Shown in pieces: positions 1-9,048 of a stretch of 64,000 bases of DNA. Every line of letters begins with the position of its first letter. The first letter of the stretch is position 1. The translations under genes were made by a program, and so were the position numbers. The notes beneath the pieces are model-generated. The model saw nothing but the letters and a program-made list of their open reading frames with translations, was not told the DNA's origin and did no database searches. Origin of the DNA: Dyella silvae (GTDB taxonomy: Bacteria; Pseudomonadota; Gammaproteobacteria; Xanthomonadales; Rhodanobacteraceae); NCBI RefSeq assembly GCF_026421305.1, contig NZ_JAPJBQ010000009.1:108258-172257 (forward strand), in the 5' to 3' direction.

Positions 1-459
1 AAGACCCGTGCCCGGGCCCATCACGACAAAGGTCTGCGGCTCGCGCTGGCCGAGGGTCGGCAAGGCCTGCGGGCCTACCGCCGAGAGCTGTTCGTGCATG
101 AGCAGCGGCACAGCCATGGCCTGCGCGGCAAAGTCATTGACCAGATGCACCGCTTCCATGCCCAGCTCGGCCTGCAGCGTGTGCGCCGCCACCAGCCAGG
201 GATTGTTGGTGACCTTGACCGTTTCCCCTTCGCTGACGCGGCCGGCGGCGGCAATGACAGCGCGCAGCGCCGTATGGCCGGTGTCGGTGAAGTACTGGCG
301 AATGGCCTCAGCCAGCGAAGCATGATCCTTCACCCGGTAACGCCGAACGCTGTCCCCCAGCAACGGTGCGGTGCTGCTGGTGTCAGCCAGCGCAAAGCGC
401 ACGTTGGTGCCGCCGAGATCAGCAAGCAACGTCGGGGCGGCACGGGATGGCGTTCTCAT
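1..459 (-). CDS. glk: Glucokinase, N-terminal 153 residues (cut by window edge)
   Basis: The frame is open from the ATG at 459 to the window edge, so only the N-terminal half is visible. The protein begins MRTPSRAAPTLLADLGGTNV and carries the phosphate-1 motif DLGGTN of bacterial glucokinases, then NDFAAQ, and reaches GPGTGL at the edge. These match the ATP-binding and sugar-binding motifs of the hexokinase-fold Glk family, which phosphorylates cytoplasmic glucose to glucose 6-phosphate. It lies downstream of, and in the same direction as, the gluconate dehydrogenase operon, so both concern glucose use, but the gap of about 150 bases leaves co-transcription open. The family is clear. The completeness of the gene cannot be judged. 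Confidence 0.9.
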   Translation of the reverse strand, partial: MRTPSRAAPTLLADLGGTNVRFALADTSSTAPLLGDSVRRYRVKDHASLAEAIRQYFTDTGHTALRAVIAAAGRVSEGETVKVTNNPWLVAAHTLQAELGMEAVHLVNDFAAQAMAVPLLMHEQLSAVGPQALPTLGQREPQTFVVMGPGTGL

Positions 460-609
460 GGACTGTCCTGGCTTGGGGAGACAGTAAGCGTGACGCCGTC
501 GGGTCAGTTCGTCCAGTAGTGCAGTGCAACGAAAACCATGGCGGACGCCATTCTGTGGCGCATGGTTGGCCGTCCGGGCGTCCAGGGCCCGGAAGGTTGC
601 GCGGGGGAG

Positions 610-1986
610 TTACTGCTGCGCGCGCGGGTCGTAACTCGTCATGGTGGGTTGGCCCGCGGGCGGCAGCTCGCGCAGCGGGTTGACCTGTTGGGCGCTGACC
701 GTGCTGCCTTTATTGCCCCAGCTGGAGCGCACAAAAGTCAGCAGCTCGGCTATCTGTTCGTCACTCAGCCGGTCGCGGAAGGCGGGCATGCTGAACTGGG
801 TGGGTGCGCCGCGGCCGGTGGGCATGGTGCCGCCGTGCAGTACCAGCCGGATGACCGAAGCGGGGTTGTCGCCATTGAGCACCGGGTTGCCGGCCAGGGC
901 GGGGTAGACCTGGTTGTAGCCATGGCCATCCGTGCGATGGCAGGTGGCGCAGTTGTCGACGTAAAGCTGTGCGCCGGTCTTGGCAACGTCGCCACCCTTA
1001 AGCGCGGTGTAAGTGGCGGCGTCATAGGTCAGTGCCGTTTCCTCCCGCGCTGGCGGCAGCGACTTGAGGAAGTGCGCGATGGCGGCAAGGTCTTCATCGC
1101 TCATGTACTGCGTGCTGTGCTCGACCACGTCCGTCATGCCGCCGAACACTGCGCTGCGATCCGTGCGGCCGGCCCGCAGCAACGCTGCGAGTTCCTCTTC
1201 GGCGACGTTGCCCAGCCCGCTGGCCAGTTCGCCGCGCAGGCTCGGCGCCACCCAGTTATCGCTTTCGCCACCGCTGAGATAAGCGCTGCCATCGTTCGGC
1301 CCCAACGCCTTCTCCTGCAGCGTGAACGCGCGGGGTGTATGGCAGGCGCCGCAGTGGCCCAGCCCTTCCACCAGATACTGCCCGCGTGCCAGGGCGGCAT
1401 CGCCCGTGGCCGGGGTCTGCACCGGTGTCACTTTGGGTGCAAACAGCCAGCGCCAGTAGGTAAGCGGCCAGCGCATCGATAGTGGCCACACGATGCCTTC
1501 GGCGTGATTTTTCTGCTGAACCGGCGTCACCCCGTGCATGACATACGCGTACAGCGCCTGGATATCCTGGTCGCTGACCTTGGCGAAAGACGGGTAGGGC
1601 ATCGCCGGATACAACGTATGCCCCGACGCATTGATGCCGCGCCGCACTGCACGCTCAAACTCGCCGTAGGTGTAATGGCCGATACCGGTGTCCGGATCAG
1701 GCGTGATGTTGGTGCTGTAGATCGTGCCCACCGGCGAGGCGATCGCGAGCCCGCCGGCAAATGGCTTGCCGCCCGGCGCCGTATGACAGGCGGCGCAGTC
1801 GCCCAGTTGCGCAAGGTACTCGCCCTGCTTGATCAGATCGGGCGAAGGTGCGGGCGCCGTGGCCGAAGGGTCACCACCGCCGCCGCGATACACCAGCGTG
1901 AGAAGCCACGCGAGCACCACCAGCACGACCAATCCGATGAGGAATCGCAGCAAGCCGCCGCGACGGCGAGTGGCCTGCGTATTCAT
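610..1986 (-). CDS. Membrane-anchored triheme cytochrome c, gluconate dehydrogenase subunit
   Basis: This 458-residue protein has an N-terminal membrane segment (about residues 12-33) and three c-type haem motifs, CAACH, CGACH and CATCH, spread along the chain. Three haems and one anchor are the layout of the cytochrome subunit of membrane-bound FAD-dependent gluconate or sorbitol dehydrogenases, which passes electrons from the flavoprotein to ubiquinone at the outer face of the inner membrane. The ATG at 1986 overlaps the stop of the upstream flavoprotein gene as ATGA, so translation is coupled. An in-frame extension upstream (to 2046) would lie inside that gene and was not used. The subunit role is firm. 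The exact substrate of the complex is inferred. Confidence 0.9.
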   Translation of the reverse strand: MNTQATRRRGGLLRFLIGLVVLVVLAWLLTLVYRGGGGDPSATAPAPSPDLIKQGEYLAQLGDCAACHTAPGGKPFAGGLAIASPVGTIYSTNITPDPDTGIGHYTYGEFERAVRRGINASGHTLYPAMPYPSFAKVSDQDIQALYAYVMHGVTPVQQKNHAEGIVWPLSMRWPLTYWRWLFAPKVTPVQTPATGDAALARGQYLVEGLGHCGACHTPRAFTLQEKALGPNDGSAYLSGGESDNWVAPSLRGELASGLGNVAEEELAALLRAGRTDRSAVFGGMTDVVEHSTQYMSDEDLAAIAHFLKSLPPAREETALTYDAATYTALKGGDVAKTGAQLYVDNCATCHRTDGHGYNQVYPALAGNPVLNGDNPASVIRLVLHGGTMPTGRGAPTQFSMPAFRDRLSDEQIAELLTFVRSSWGNKGSTVSAQQVNPLRELPPAGQPTMTSYDPRAQQ

Positions 1987-3761
1987 GCCTGCACCAGCGG
2001 GCCGGGGTGCTTGAGATAGGTATCGCGAATGGCTTTGACCGACCAATACGTGAGGCCACCGATGGTCCCGGTGGGGTTGTAGCCTAAGTTCTGCGGAAAA
2101 GCCGATGCGCCCGTGACGAACACGTTGTGCACATCCCAGTTCTGCTGAAAGCGATTGAGCGCGCTCGTTTCAGGCGAGGTCCCTTGAATCACTCCGCCCG
2201 TGGTGTGCGTGGTCTGGTACTGCCGAATGTCGTAATGATCGCCAGGCTTGCGCAGCGTCACCGATGTCGCCTTCGGCTTCATCTGTTTGACGATCTCCTG
2301 CGCGCGTTCGGTGACGAATTGCGACATCTTGTATTCGTTGTCGTGCCAGTCGAAGGTGATGCGCAACAGCGGCAGGCCGAAGGCATCCTTGTAGGTGGGA
2401 TCAAGATCGAGATAGCGATCGCGATACGCCATCACCGAGCCGTGCGTGGATACCGAGGTGGCGTGCAGATAGCTTTCTTTGGCGGCTTTCTTCCAGCCCG
2501 CGCCCCAGCTCGGCGTTCCCGGCGGCACGATCAGCTGCTGCAATGGCCTGCCACCCGTCTGCCCGGCGTAAATGTAAGCGCCACCGACAAAGCCGTGCGT
2601 GGTGTGATCAAAGTGATCGGAGTTGAAATCGTCGACAATCTGAAAGCCACCCGCGCCCGCACCGATGAACGGGTTGATGGTGACGTCCTGATCGAAGAAG
2701 ACACCGATGCTGCTCATCATCTGATAGGCGTAGTTCTTGCCGATAACGCCCTTGCCGGTGGCCGGGTCGTACGGTTTGCCGATACCCGACAGCAACATCA
2801 GCCGCACGTTGTGCATCTGGAACGCGGAAACAATCACCAGATCCGCCGGCTGTTCGATCTGCTGGCCTTGGGCATCGATATATGTCACGCCCGTGGCGCG
2901 CTTGCCTGAGGAGTCGAGATTGATCTTGATGACGTGACTGTTGGTGCGCAGCGCAAAGTTGGACTTGCGCATCAGCACCGGAAGAATCGTGGTTTGTGGC
3001 GACGCCTTGGCATACATGAAGCAGCCGAAGCGTTCGCAATACCCGCAGAAGTTGCACGGGCCCAATCGCGCGCCGTAGGGATTGGTGTAGGGCCGCGAAG
3101 CATTCGATGACGGCTGCGGAAACGGGTGATAGCCCACCGCGCGCGCGGCGTCTGCAAACAACTGGGCGCCGTACGTGTCGCTCAGCGGTGGGTTCGGGTA
3201 ATCCTTCTTGCGCGGGCCCTCGAACGGGTTGCCGCCTTGCCTGATCTCGCCGCTGAGGTTGCCGGCGCGGCCGGAGGTGCCACAGGTGTATTCAAACTGC
3301 TCGAGAAACGGCTCCAGCTCGTCGTACGCGACACCGTAATCCTGAATCTGCATATCCTGCGGCATGAACTGCTCGCCGTAGCGCTTGCTGATATGCGTGT
3401 GAAACTCCAGGTCTTCCGGCGACGGACGGTAATGCTGGCCATTCCAGTGCGTGCCCGCGCCGCCCACGTTGTTGCCAAACAGAAATGAGCCGTACTGACG
3501 GTAAGGCACGGCGGTGTCGTTGATCGCATGACGTACCGTTACTGTTTCGCGCGCCAGCGGCTGAAACAGCTTGCCGCGAATGCCATAAGCCAGCTCGTCG
3601 GCGATGTTGGGGTAAGACCAGTCGGGTGACGTGTCCTGATAAGCGCCACGTTCCAGCGCCAGAATGTTCAGACCCGTCTGCGAAAGCTCCATCGCCATGA
3701 TGGCGCCTGTCCAGCCAAACCCGACGATCACCACATCGACCGGCTTCTTGGTGGTCGTCAT
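1983..3761 (-). CDS. GMC-family FAD dehydrogenase, gluconate 2-dehydrogenase large subunit
   Basis: This 592-residue flavoprotein has the N-terminal nucleotide-binding motif VIVGFGWTG and the GMC C-terminal region with HTTGG and the PQNLGYNPTGTIGGL stretch. A cysteine cluster at residues 236, 239, 242 and 247 (CNFCGYCERFGC) lies where related FAD-dependent glucose and gluconate dehydrogenases bind a 3Fe-4S cluster, so a cluster is likely here too. The protein has no signal peptide. It is probably exported with the Tat-bearing small subunit encoded just upstream. ATGA overlaps at both ends tie it into a three-gene operon. It would oxidise a sugar or sugar acid (gluconate to 2-ketogluconate is the best guess) in the periplasm. 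Confidence 0.9.
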   Translation of the reverse strand: MTTTKKPVDVVIVGFGWTGAIMAMELSQTGLNILALERGAYQDTSPDWSYPNIADELAYGIRGKLFQPLARETVTVRHAINDTAVPYRQYGSFLFGNNVGGAGTHWNGQHYRPSPEDLEFHTHISKRYGEQFMPQDMQIQDYGVAYDELEPFLEQFEYTCGTSGRAGNLSGEIRQGGNPFEGPRKKDYPNPPLSDTYGAQLFADAARAVGYHPFPQPSSNASRPYTNPYGARLGPCNFCGYCERFGCFMYAKASPQTTILPVLMRKSNFALRTNSHVIKINLDSSGKRATGVTYIDAQGQQIEQPADLVIVSAFQMHNVRLMLLSGIGKPYDPATGKGVIGKNYAYQMMSSIGVFFDQDVTINPFIGAGAGGFQIVDDFNSDHFDHTTHGFVGGAYIYAGQTGGRPLQQLIVPPGTPSWGAGWKKAAKESYLHATSVSTHGSVMAYRDRYLDLDPTYKDAFGLPLLRITFDWHDNEYKMSQFVTERAQEIVKQMKPKATSVTLRKPGDHYDIRQYQTTHTTGGVIQGTSPETSALNRFQQNWDVHNVFVTGASAFPQNLGYNPTGTIGGLTYWSVKAIRDTYLKHPGPLVQA

Positions 3762-4468
3762 GCCTTGTCTCCCCGGATCGACACCGGGCCGAACGGATAA
3801 GCCTTGCCGGGCTGCTCGATCCAATCCGCGTAGTCGGCACGCGCCCCCGGAAAGCCGATCATTTTCCAGCTGCCCATGTGCTTGTTGCCGCCATACATCG
3901 GGTCGGCCAGGTAGCCTTCCTTGGTATTGGTCCACAGCTGGTTGAAGAATGCCGCGGCGGGCAACTGCTCAAGCTGGATTTCGCCCTTCTCCAACTGGTG
4001 CAGCACGCCGTCGCGTTCTTCCGGCGATAGCGCGGCGAACTTCTTCTGGTGTTGTTTCTGGCACCAGTCGTCCACCGCAGCAATGGCGGTGCGGTAAAGC
4101 TCGCGTGGCGTAAAGCGCAGCTGGTAGCCGAGTGTGGGAGGGGTGTCCGGTACGAACGGCCCCTGCATATACCAGTACCCGCCGTGGCCGTAAGCCGCTT
4201 CCATTTCGCGATCGATGAACTCGGGCACACCTGCTTCCAGCGCGCCCGGTCCGTCTTCGTTGGAAGGAATCAGCCGATCGACCGCCGCCTGCAGAAACGC
4301 CCACTCCGGTGCTGTGAAATAGCGTGGCGCATAGATGGCGTTCGCGGTTGCCGGGACGTTCTGCGTCTGCGCAATGGCAGAGGTCCCGAGCAGGCTCACT
4401 GCGGGAACGGCAACCAGGGACTGCCGCAAAAAGTCGCGCCGTGATGGCGACGAAGGCTTGTTGGACAT
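3758..4468 (-). CDS. Gluconate 2-dehydrogenase small (gamma) subunit with Tat signal
   Basis: This 236-residue protein opens with a twin-arginine signal, SRRDFLRQ, followed by a hydrophobic stretch and an AIAQ cleavage region. The rest matches the gluconate 2-dehydrogenase subunit 3 family. In these complexes the small subunit escorts the folded flavoprotein through the Tat system. The ATG at 4468 was chosen because GGGGA lies about six bases upstream. A TTG six codons earlier is the alternative. It is the first gene of the operon, so the promoter should lie between 4469 and the divergent transporter gene at 4665. Confidence 0.88.
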   Translation of the reverse strand: MSNKPSSPSRRDFLRQSLVAVPAVSLLGTSAIAQTQNVPATANAIYAPRYFTAPEWAFLQAAVDRLIPSNEDGPGALEAGVPEFIDREMEAAYGHGGYWYMQGPFVPDTPPTLGYQLRFTPRELYRTAIAAVDDWCQKQHQKKFAALSPEERDGVLHQLEKGEIQLEQLPAAAFFNQLWTNTKEGYLADPMYGGNKHMGSWKMIGFPGARADYADWIEQPGKAYPFGPVSIRGDKA

Positions 4469-4664
4469 GGCGTTCCCCACGGCCAAAGTGTCGTGCGCTA
4501 CCGCATGCTGGCGCGGGTGGTGGATGCAAAGCGTGAAGGCGTCGGGGCGCCACTGTCATGTTGAAAACGCCGCCCGAAACGGCCCGCGCTACGCGATGGT
4601 CTTGCCGCCCACAGGGTGATCTCCCACAGGCATAATGCCCCCGACTTGCCATCGGGGCTCAGGC

Positions 4665-5567
4665 ATGGACAACTCCCGCGAACAACGCCAGTTGCGCCTC
4701 TCCATCGTCGCGACCTTTCTGGTGGGCGCTGCGTGTGTTGCTGTGGGTTTGTTGATGCGCTCGCAGGCGATCGCCTTCGATGGTTTCTATTCACTGGTGG
4801 ATGTCGTGCTCACCGCCGGCTCGCTCCTGGTGTCGCATCTGGTGACCAGCGAAGGCAGCCGCCGCTTTCAGTTCGGCTACTGGCACCTCGAGCCTTTGAT
4901 GGTGGTATTCAACGCCACCGTGCTCACCGCTATCTGCAGCTACGGCGGCGTCACCGCGTTGCACGATCTGCTGACCGGCGGCCATGAACTTGCCTTTGGC
5001 TTTGGTGCGGCGTGGGCAGCCATCATGGGTGTGGTGAGCTTGCTCATGGCGCGATACATGCTGCGCGAGTCAAAGGCATTGAATTCCGTATTGCTGCAAC
5101 TCGATGCACGGGGCTGGATCATCGGTGGCTGCATCAGCATTGCCGTACTGGCGGGATTCGCGCTGGCGGCCGTCATCGAAGGCGGGCCGCTGGACCACTG
5201 GACCCGTTACGTCGACTCTTCCGTACTGCTGTTGCTGATTCTGGCGCTATTGCCGTTGCCGCTGAGCAGCTTGTGGGGCGCGTTGCGCGAAGTGCTGCAA
5301 CTCGCACCCGACGCGCTCGATCAACGCGTACGCGAGGTGATGCGCGAGCTGGTTCAAGAATGCGGATATCTGGAGTTCGCCAGCTACGTCGCCAAGATCG
5401 GCCGCATGCGCTTCATCGACATCCACATCCTCGTCGTGCCCAGCCAGCCACTCGGTAGCATGCATGAGGTGGATGAGGTGCGCAGTGAGATTGCACGGCG
5501 CATCGGTAGCGATATTCGCGCCGAGTGGCTCACCATCGTGTTCACCAGCAAACGCGAGTGGATGTAA
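4665..5567 (+). CDS. Cation diffusion facilitator family transporter
   Basis: This 300-residue inner-membrane protein has about six hydrophobic segments in the first 210 residues and a soluble C-terminal domain, the CDF layout for export of divalent metal cations. The second membrane segment reads DGFYSLVD. The first aspartate of the usual DxxxD zinc pair seems to be a tyrosine, and helix five has DARGW in place of HxxxD, so the metal preference may differ from FieF or ZitB. MDNSREQRQ was taken as the start. An in-frame ATG at 4635 is also possible. The gene is divergent from the gluconate dehydrogenase operon. The substrate is unknown. Confidence 0.85.
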   Translation: MDNSREQRQLRLSIVATFLVGAACVAVGLLMRSQAIAFDGFYSLVDVVLTAGSLLVSHLVTSEGSRRFQFGYWHLEPLMVVFNATVLTAICSYGGVTALHDLLTGGHELAFGFGAAWAAIMGVVSLLMARYMLRESKALNSVLLQLDARGWIIGGCISIAVLAGFALAAVIEGGPLDHWTRYVDSSVLLLLILALLPLPLSSLWGALREVLQLAPDALDQRVREVMRELVQECGYLEFASYVAKIGRMRFIDIHILVVPSQPLGSMHEVDEVRSEIARRIGSDIRAEWLTIVFTSKREWM

Positions 5568-5591
5568 ATCGATCGCAGGGTGGCCGCCTGC

Positions 5592-6443
5592 TCACCCCAG
5601 CTTCTGCAACCAATCCGCGAGCTGCTTCAGCACCTGACTGCGCGAAGGCTCGGCTTCGTTGAAAAGCTCGTGGTAAAGCGAATCGAAATAGCGCGTCGTG
5701 AGGTACTTGCCTGCCCAGCTGCCTTCGGCAAACTCGCGGCTGCCCGCCGGATTCACCAACTTGTCCGCGCCCGCCACCAATAGCAGCGTGGGAATCTTCA
5801 GCTTGGAGGCGTCGCGGACACAGGCATCGCCTGCGCGGAAAATGAATTCCGCCATGCGCGGCGTTACCCAGCCATGTCGCAACGGATCGGCGCGGTAAGC
5901 CGTCTCCACCTGCGGATCGTGCGAAAGCTTGTCGAACGCCAGTCTGTTGGGCAGCGGCACATTCGGCAACAGCTTCGCCACCGTGGCAGCCAGCTTTTGC
6001 CGCCACGCGGGCTCCCAGGTACGCAGCGCCGGCGAGGAAAGCACCATCGCGGGCGGCTGGATGCGGCGGTCGAGCACGCAGCGGGCCGCCACCAGGCCGC
6101 CCATGCTGTGGCCGAGCAGCAGCGGCCGCCGGGGCAGGGCGTCGGCGTAGTCGTTGTAGACCGTGGCGAGGTCTTCCAGCAGGTCGTCGGGATGGGACAT
6201 GCCACCGCGCGTGCCCGGGGTCTTGCCGTGCCCGCGCTGGTCATAGCTGCGCACGGCGTAGCCGCGCGTATGGAACCACGTGGCCAGTCGCTGGTAGCGG
6301 CCGCTGTGTTCGCCCAGGCCATGCACGATCAGCACCGCGTCGTGCGCGCGAGCACTGGGCCAGTCGCGCACGAACAAAGGCAGGCCATCGGCCATGGTCA
6401 GGAGATGGGTGCGGTCGCTGCCGTGGTCGCCCGGGTGGTTCAC
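5592..6443 (-). CDS. Alpha/beta hydrolase, monoacylglycerol lipase / lysophospholipase type
   Basis: This 283-residue protein has the oxyanion region VHGLGEHSGRY, the nucleophile elbow GHSMGG and a late histidine in SLYHELFNE. Together they are the catalytic signature of the Hydrolase_4 lysophospholipase/monoglyceride lipase family. No signal peptide is seen, so a cytoplasmic esterase acting on monoacylglycerols or lysolipids is likely. The open frame runs upstream to 6668, inside the TonB receptor gene. I placed the start at the GTG at 6443, where GAGAG precedes it and the recognisable domain begins soon after. It ends 24 bases from the stop of the convergent transporter gene. Confidence 0.82.
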   Translation of the reverse strand: MNHPGDHGSDRTHLLTMADGLPLFVRDWPSARAHDAVLIVHGLGEHSGRYQRLATWFHTRGYAVRSYDQRGHGKTPGTRGGMSHPDDLLEDLATVYNDYADALPRRPLLLGHSMGGLVAARCVLDRRIQPPAMVLSSPALRTWEPAWRQKLAATVAKLLPNVPLPNRLAFDKLSHDPQVETAYRADPLRHGWVTPRMAEFIFRAGDACVRDASKLKIPTLLLVAGADKLVNPAGSREFAEGSWAGKYLTTRYFDSLYHELFNEAEPSRSQVLKQLADWLQKLG

Positions 6444-6516
6444 ATCGCACTCTCGACGGGAAATTGACGAATTCTGCACCAAGCAGGGTCCGCTTGGGGA
6501 TCCATTCGCCGGCCAA

Positions 6517-6550
6517 AGAAAAAGGGGAGTGGCCAGGCCACCCCCCTTTG
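6517..6550 (-). terminator. Rho-independent terminator of the TonB receptor gene
   Basis: A 14-bp stem (AAAGGGGAGTGGCC against GGCCACCCCCCTTT, one mismatch) with a one-base loop sits just after the receptor stop. Read on the minus strand it is followed by TTTTTCTTT. Confidence 0.75.
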
Positions 6551-6588
6551 ATTGATGGTGATCGGGCCGGTGGCAGCCGGCCGGGCCA

Positions 6589-8853
6589 TCAGAAGTCCGT
6601 GCGGAACTCCACGCCGATGATGCGCGGGTCGTTGACGAACGCGGTGCGGTTGTTGAAGTCGATCGCACCGGTGATGTACTGCTTGTTGGTGATGTTGCGG
6701 CCGTACAGGGCGATTTCGCGCTTGCCGAAATCCCAGTTGTAACCCAGACGCAGGCCGCCCTCGAGCGTCGGCTTGCCGCGGAACTCTTCCGACTCGTACA
6801 AGAAGAAGTTCACTTCGCTGCGGTAGCTCCAGTCGGTGTAGATGAAGAACTCGCCGCTCTCGCCGTACGGGATGCCGTAGCGCGCGGTGAGGTTGCCAAT
6901 CCACTTCGGTGCGTTCGGCAGCGGGTTGCCGTTGATCAGCGCGTTGCCGTTCGCATCCAGCGGGTTCAGCAACGTGCAGCCGGAACCGCACGGCGCCACG
7001 GCCAGGGTCGGGTCCTTCAGCTCGGTGTAGTTGTAGCTGCCGTTAGCGGTAAGCACGAAGTTCGGCGTGACATACGCCTCCAGGTCGAACTCTGCGCCGT
7101 GGCCGCGGGTTTCCTTCGCGTTGATCAGGCGCGTCACGTTGGTGTCGCCGCCCACCGCGGTGAGCTGCTGGTTGTGCATCGTGTAGTCGTAGATATCCGC
7201 GTTGAAGCGCAGGCGGTTGTCCATACCCGTGGTCTTGATGCCCAGTTCGTACGAGGTGACCGTCTCCGGCTTGGCCTCGGAGATGAAGTCGGCAAACAGC
7301 ACGCGGCCCTGCACGCTCGGCGCGCGGAAGCCGTTGGCGATGCGGCCGTACACGTTGACGTTCTGGTTCACTTCCCAGGTGCCGGTCAGGTCACCGCTCC
7401 AGCGCGAATCGTGCGGGTTGGCGCCCAGCGACAGCGGGCCGCCGCCGATCGGCGACAGAATGCGGTCCACGTGGAAGTCACGCGAATCGTGCGACCAGCG
7501 CGCACCGGCACGCACGTCGAAGTCGTCGGTGAGATGGTAATCCGTCGAACCGAACACGGCGTACGCGGTGGTCTTCTGGCTCTGCTGTGCATAGCCGTCC
7601 AGCGCGTGGTTGTTGAGCGTGTTGTAGTCGTAATTGACGATCGCGATGTTTTCGTTGAAGTAGTACGTGCCCACCTGCCAGTTCAGGCGATCCTGCGGAT
7701 TGCTGGCGAGGCGGAACTCCTGCGTGACCTGGCGATCGTGCGGCAGCGCATCGGCCGTTTCCGCCGGGAACGGCGTCACGTACGGCAGCTGGCTCGGGTT
7801 CTGCGGAATGGCGATACCGCCGTCCACGTCGCCGCGGCTGTACGTGTCGGCCTTCTCGAAGCCCGTGATCGAGGTGAAGGTGTAATCACCCAGATTCCAG
7901 GTGAGGTGGACATTGCTGCCCCAGGTAAACAGGTGCTGTTCGTTGCGGCCGTCCTGGTACACCACGTCGCGGTTGAAGCCCGGCACGAAGCTATCGCTGC
8001 CCAGCGGAATCGCATTGGCGCGATTGACCTCGGCCGTGCCCTGGAGCCAGCGCGCATGCACGTTGATGAGCGCGTTGAAGCCCTGCACGTCATACATGGC
8101 CTGCAGACGCACGGCGCGGTCGTTGTAGCCGCCCAGCTCGTCCTTCTGGCCCGTGTAGCCGTTGTCGATCCAGCCGTCGCGATGCTGCGCCAGCGCCGAA
8201 ATACGACCCGACCAGTTGCCGCCCAGCGAGCCGCCCAACGCGGCCTCAGCGTTCGCAGTGCCCTTGGTGCCGATCGAGGCCTTGGCGTAGCCCGAGGTTT
8301 CCTGGCTCGGCTTCACCGAGTCGAACTTGATGACGCCGGCCGGCGAGTTACGACCGAACAGCGTGCCCTGCGGGCCGCGCAGCACTTCCACCTGCTGCAG
8401 GTCGAACAGCGGGAAGCCCTTGAGGATCGGGTTCTCCTGCACGATGTCGTCGTACACCATCGACACCGGCTGCGACGCATTCAGGTCGAAATCGCTGTTG
8501 CCCAGACCGCGGATGTAGAAGCGCGGAAATTCGCGGCCATACGACGTCTCGGCGTACACGCTCGGCGCGCGGCCGGCCAGCATCAGCACGGAGTCACCGG
8601 CCTGGCCGAAATTGCTGATCTGCTCCGGCGTCACCACGGTCATGGAGACCGGCACCTTCTGCAGATTCTCGACGCGCTTTTCAGCGGTCACGTTGATGGT
8701 TTCAAGCTGCACCGGCTTGCCATTCTGCGACTTGGCGGGGGCCGCGGCAGCGGGTGCGTTGGCATCCTGTGCGTGAGCGGTGGTACCCATGGCGAGGGCG
8801 CTGGCAATGGAAAGGGCGAGCACGGCTACGCGCGTCGAGCTTGCGGCGGTCAT
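6589..8853 (-). CDS. TonB-dependent outer-membrane receptor
   Basis: This 754-residue protein has a signal peptide ending near AHAQ, a TonB-box-like ETINVTAEKR, a plug domain with PVSMTVVTPEQI, and a long beta-barrel ending in the terminal phenylalanine FRTDF. The order matches TonB-dependent receptors of the iron-complex/FecA group, which import a bulky ligand using TonB energy. Nothing nearby reveals the ligand. The ATG at 8853 has GGGGA seven bases upstream and is preferred over a start twelve codons earlier. A strong terminator follows the stop. The gene is divergent from lhr. Confidence 0.92.
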   Translation of the reverse strand: MTAASSTRVAVLALSIASALAMGTTAHAQDANAPAAAAPAKSQNGKPVQLETINVTAEKRVENLQKVPVSMTVVTPEQISNFGQAGDSVLMLAGRAPSVYAETSYGREFPRFYIRGLGNSDFDLNASQPVSMVYDDIVQENPILKGFPLFDLQQVEVLRGPQGTLFGRNSPAGVIKFDSVKPSQETSGYAKASIGTKGTANAEAALGGSLGGNWSGRISALAQHRDGWIDNGYTGQKDELGGYNDRAVRLQAMYDVQGFNALINVHARWLQGTAEVNRANAIPLGSDSFVPGFNRDVVYQDGRNEQHLFTWGSNVHLTWNLGDYTFTSITGFEKADTYSRGDVDGGIAIPQNPSQLPYVTPFPAETADALPHDRQVTQEFRLASNPQDRLNWQVGTYYFNENIAIVNYDYNTLNNHALDGYAQQSQKTTAYAVFGSTDYHLTDDFDVRAGARWSHDSRDFHVDRILSPIGGGPLSLGANPHDSRWSGDLTGTWEVNQNVNVYGRIANGFRAPSVQGRVLFADFISEAKPETVTSYELGIKTTGMDNRLRFNADIYDYTMHNQQLTAVGGDTNVTRLINAKETRGHGAEFDLEAYVTPNFVLTANGSYNYTELKDPTLAVAPCGSGCTLLNPLDANGNALINGNPLPNAPKWIGNLTARYGIPYGESGEFFIYTDWSYRSEVNFFLYESEEFRGKPTLEGGLRLGYNWDFGKREIALYGRNITNKQYITGAIDFNNRTAFVNDPRIIGVEFRTDF

Positions 8854-9048
8854 TGGAATGTCCCCAGAGACAGAGATAGAAAAAGGCAACAGATGCCGCT
8901 GAAACGTACCCGTGAGTACGGCGGCTTAACGATATTGTCACGTAAATCTGTCAACGACTGAAGCGTATTATTTTACGATTGCTTGGCAAAAGGCCTACTC
9001 GCCCCCAAGTTTTCCCTCTCAAAGAGTGGTTGCGCCAGGCCTAACTCT

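Noticed and set aside
538..1482. A 314-codon frame opposite the cytochrome gene
   Set aside because: Antisense to haem motifs; no family.
7099..8961. A 620-codon open frame opposite the TonB receptor
   Set aside because: It is antisense to a clear receptor gene, is rich in His, Arg and Val, and matches no family.
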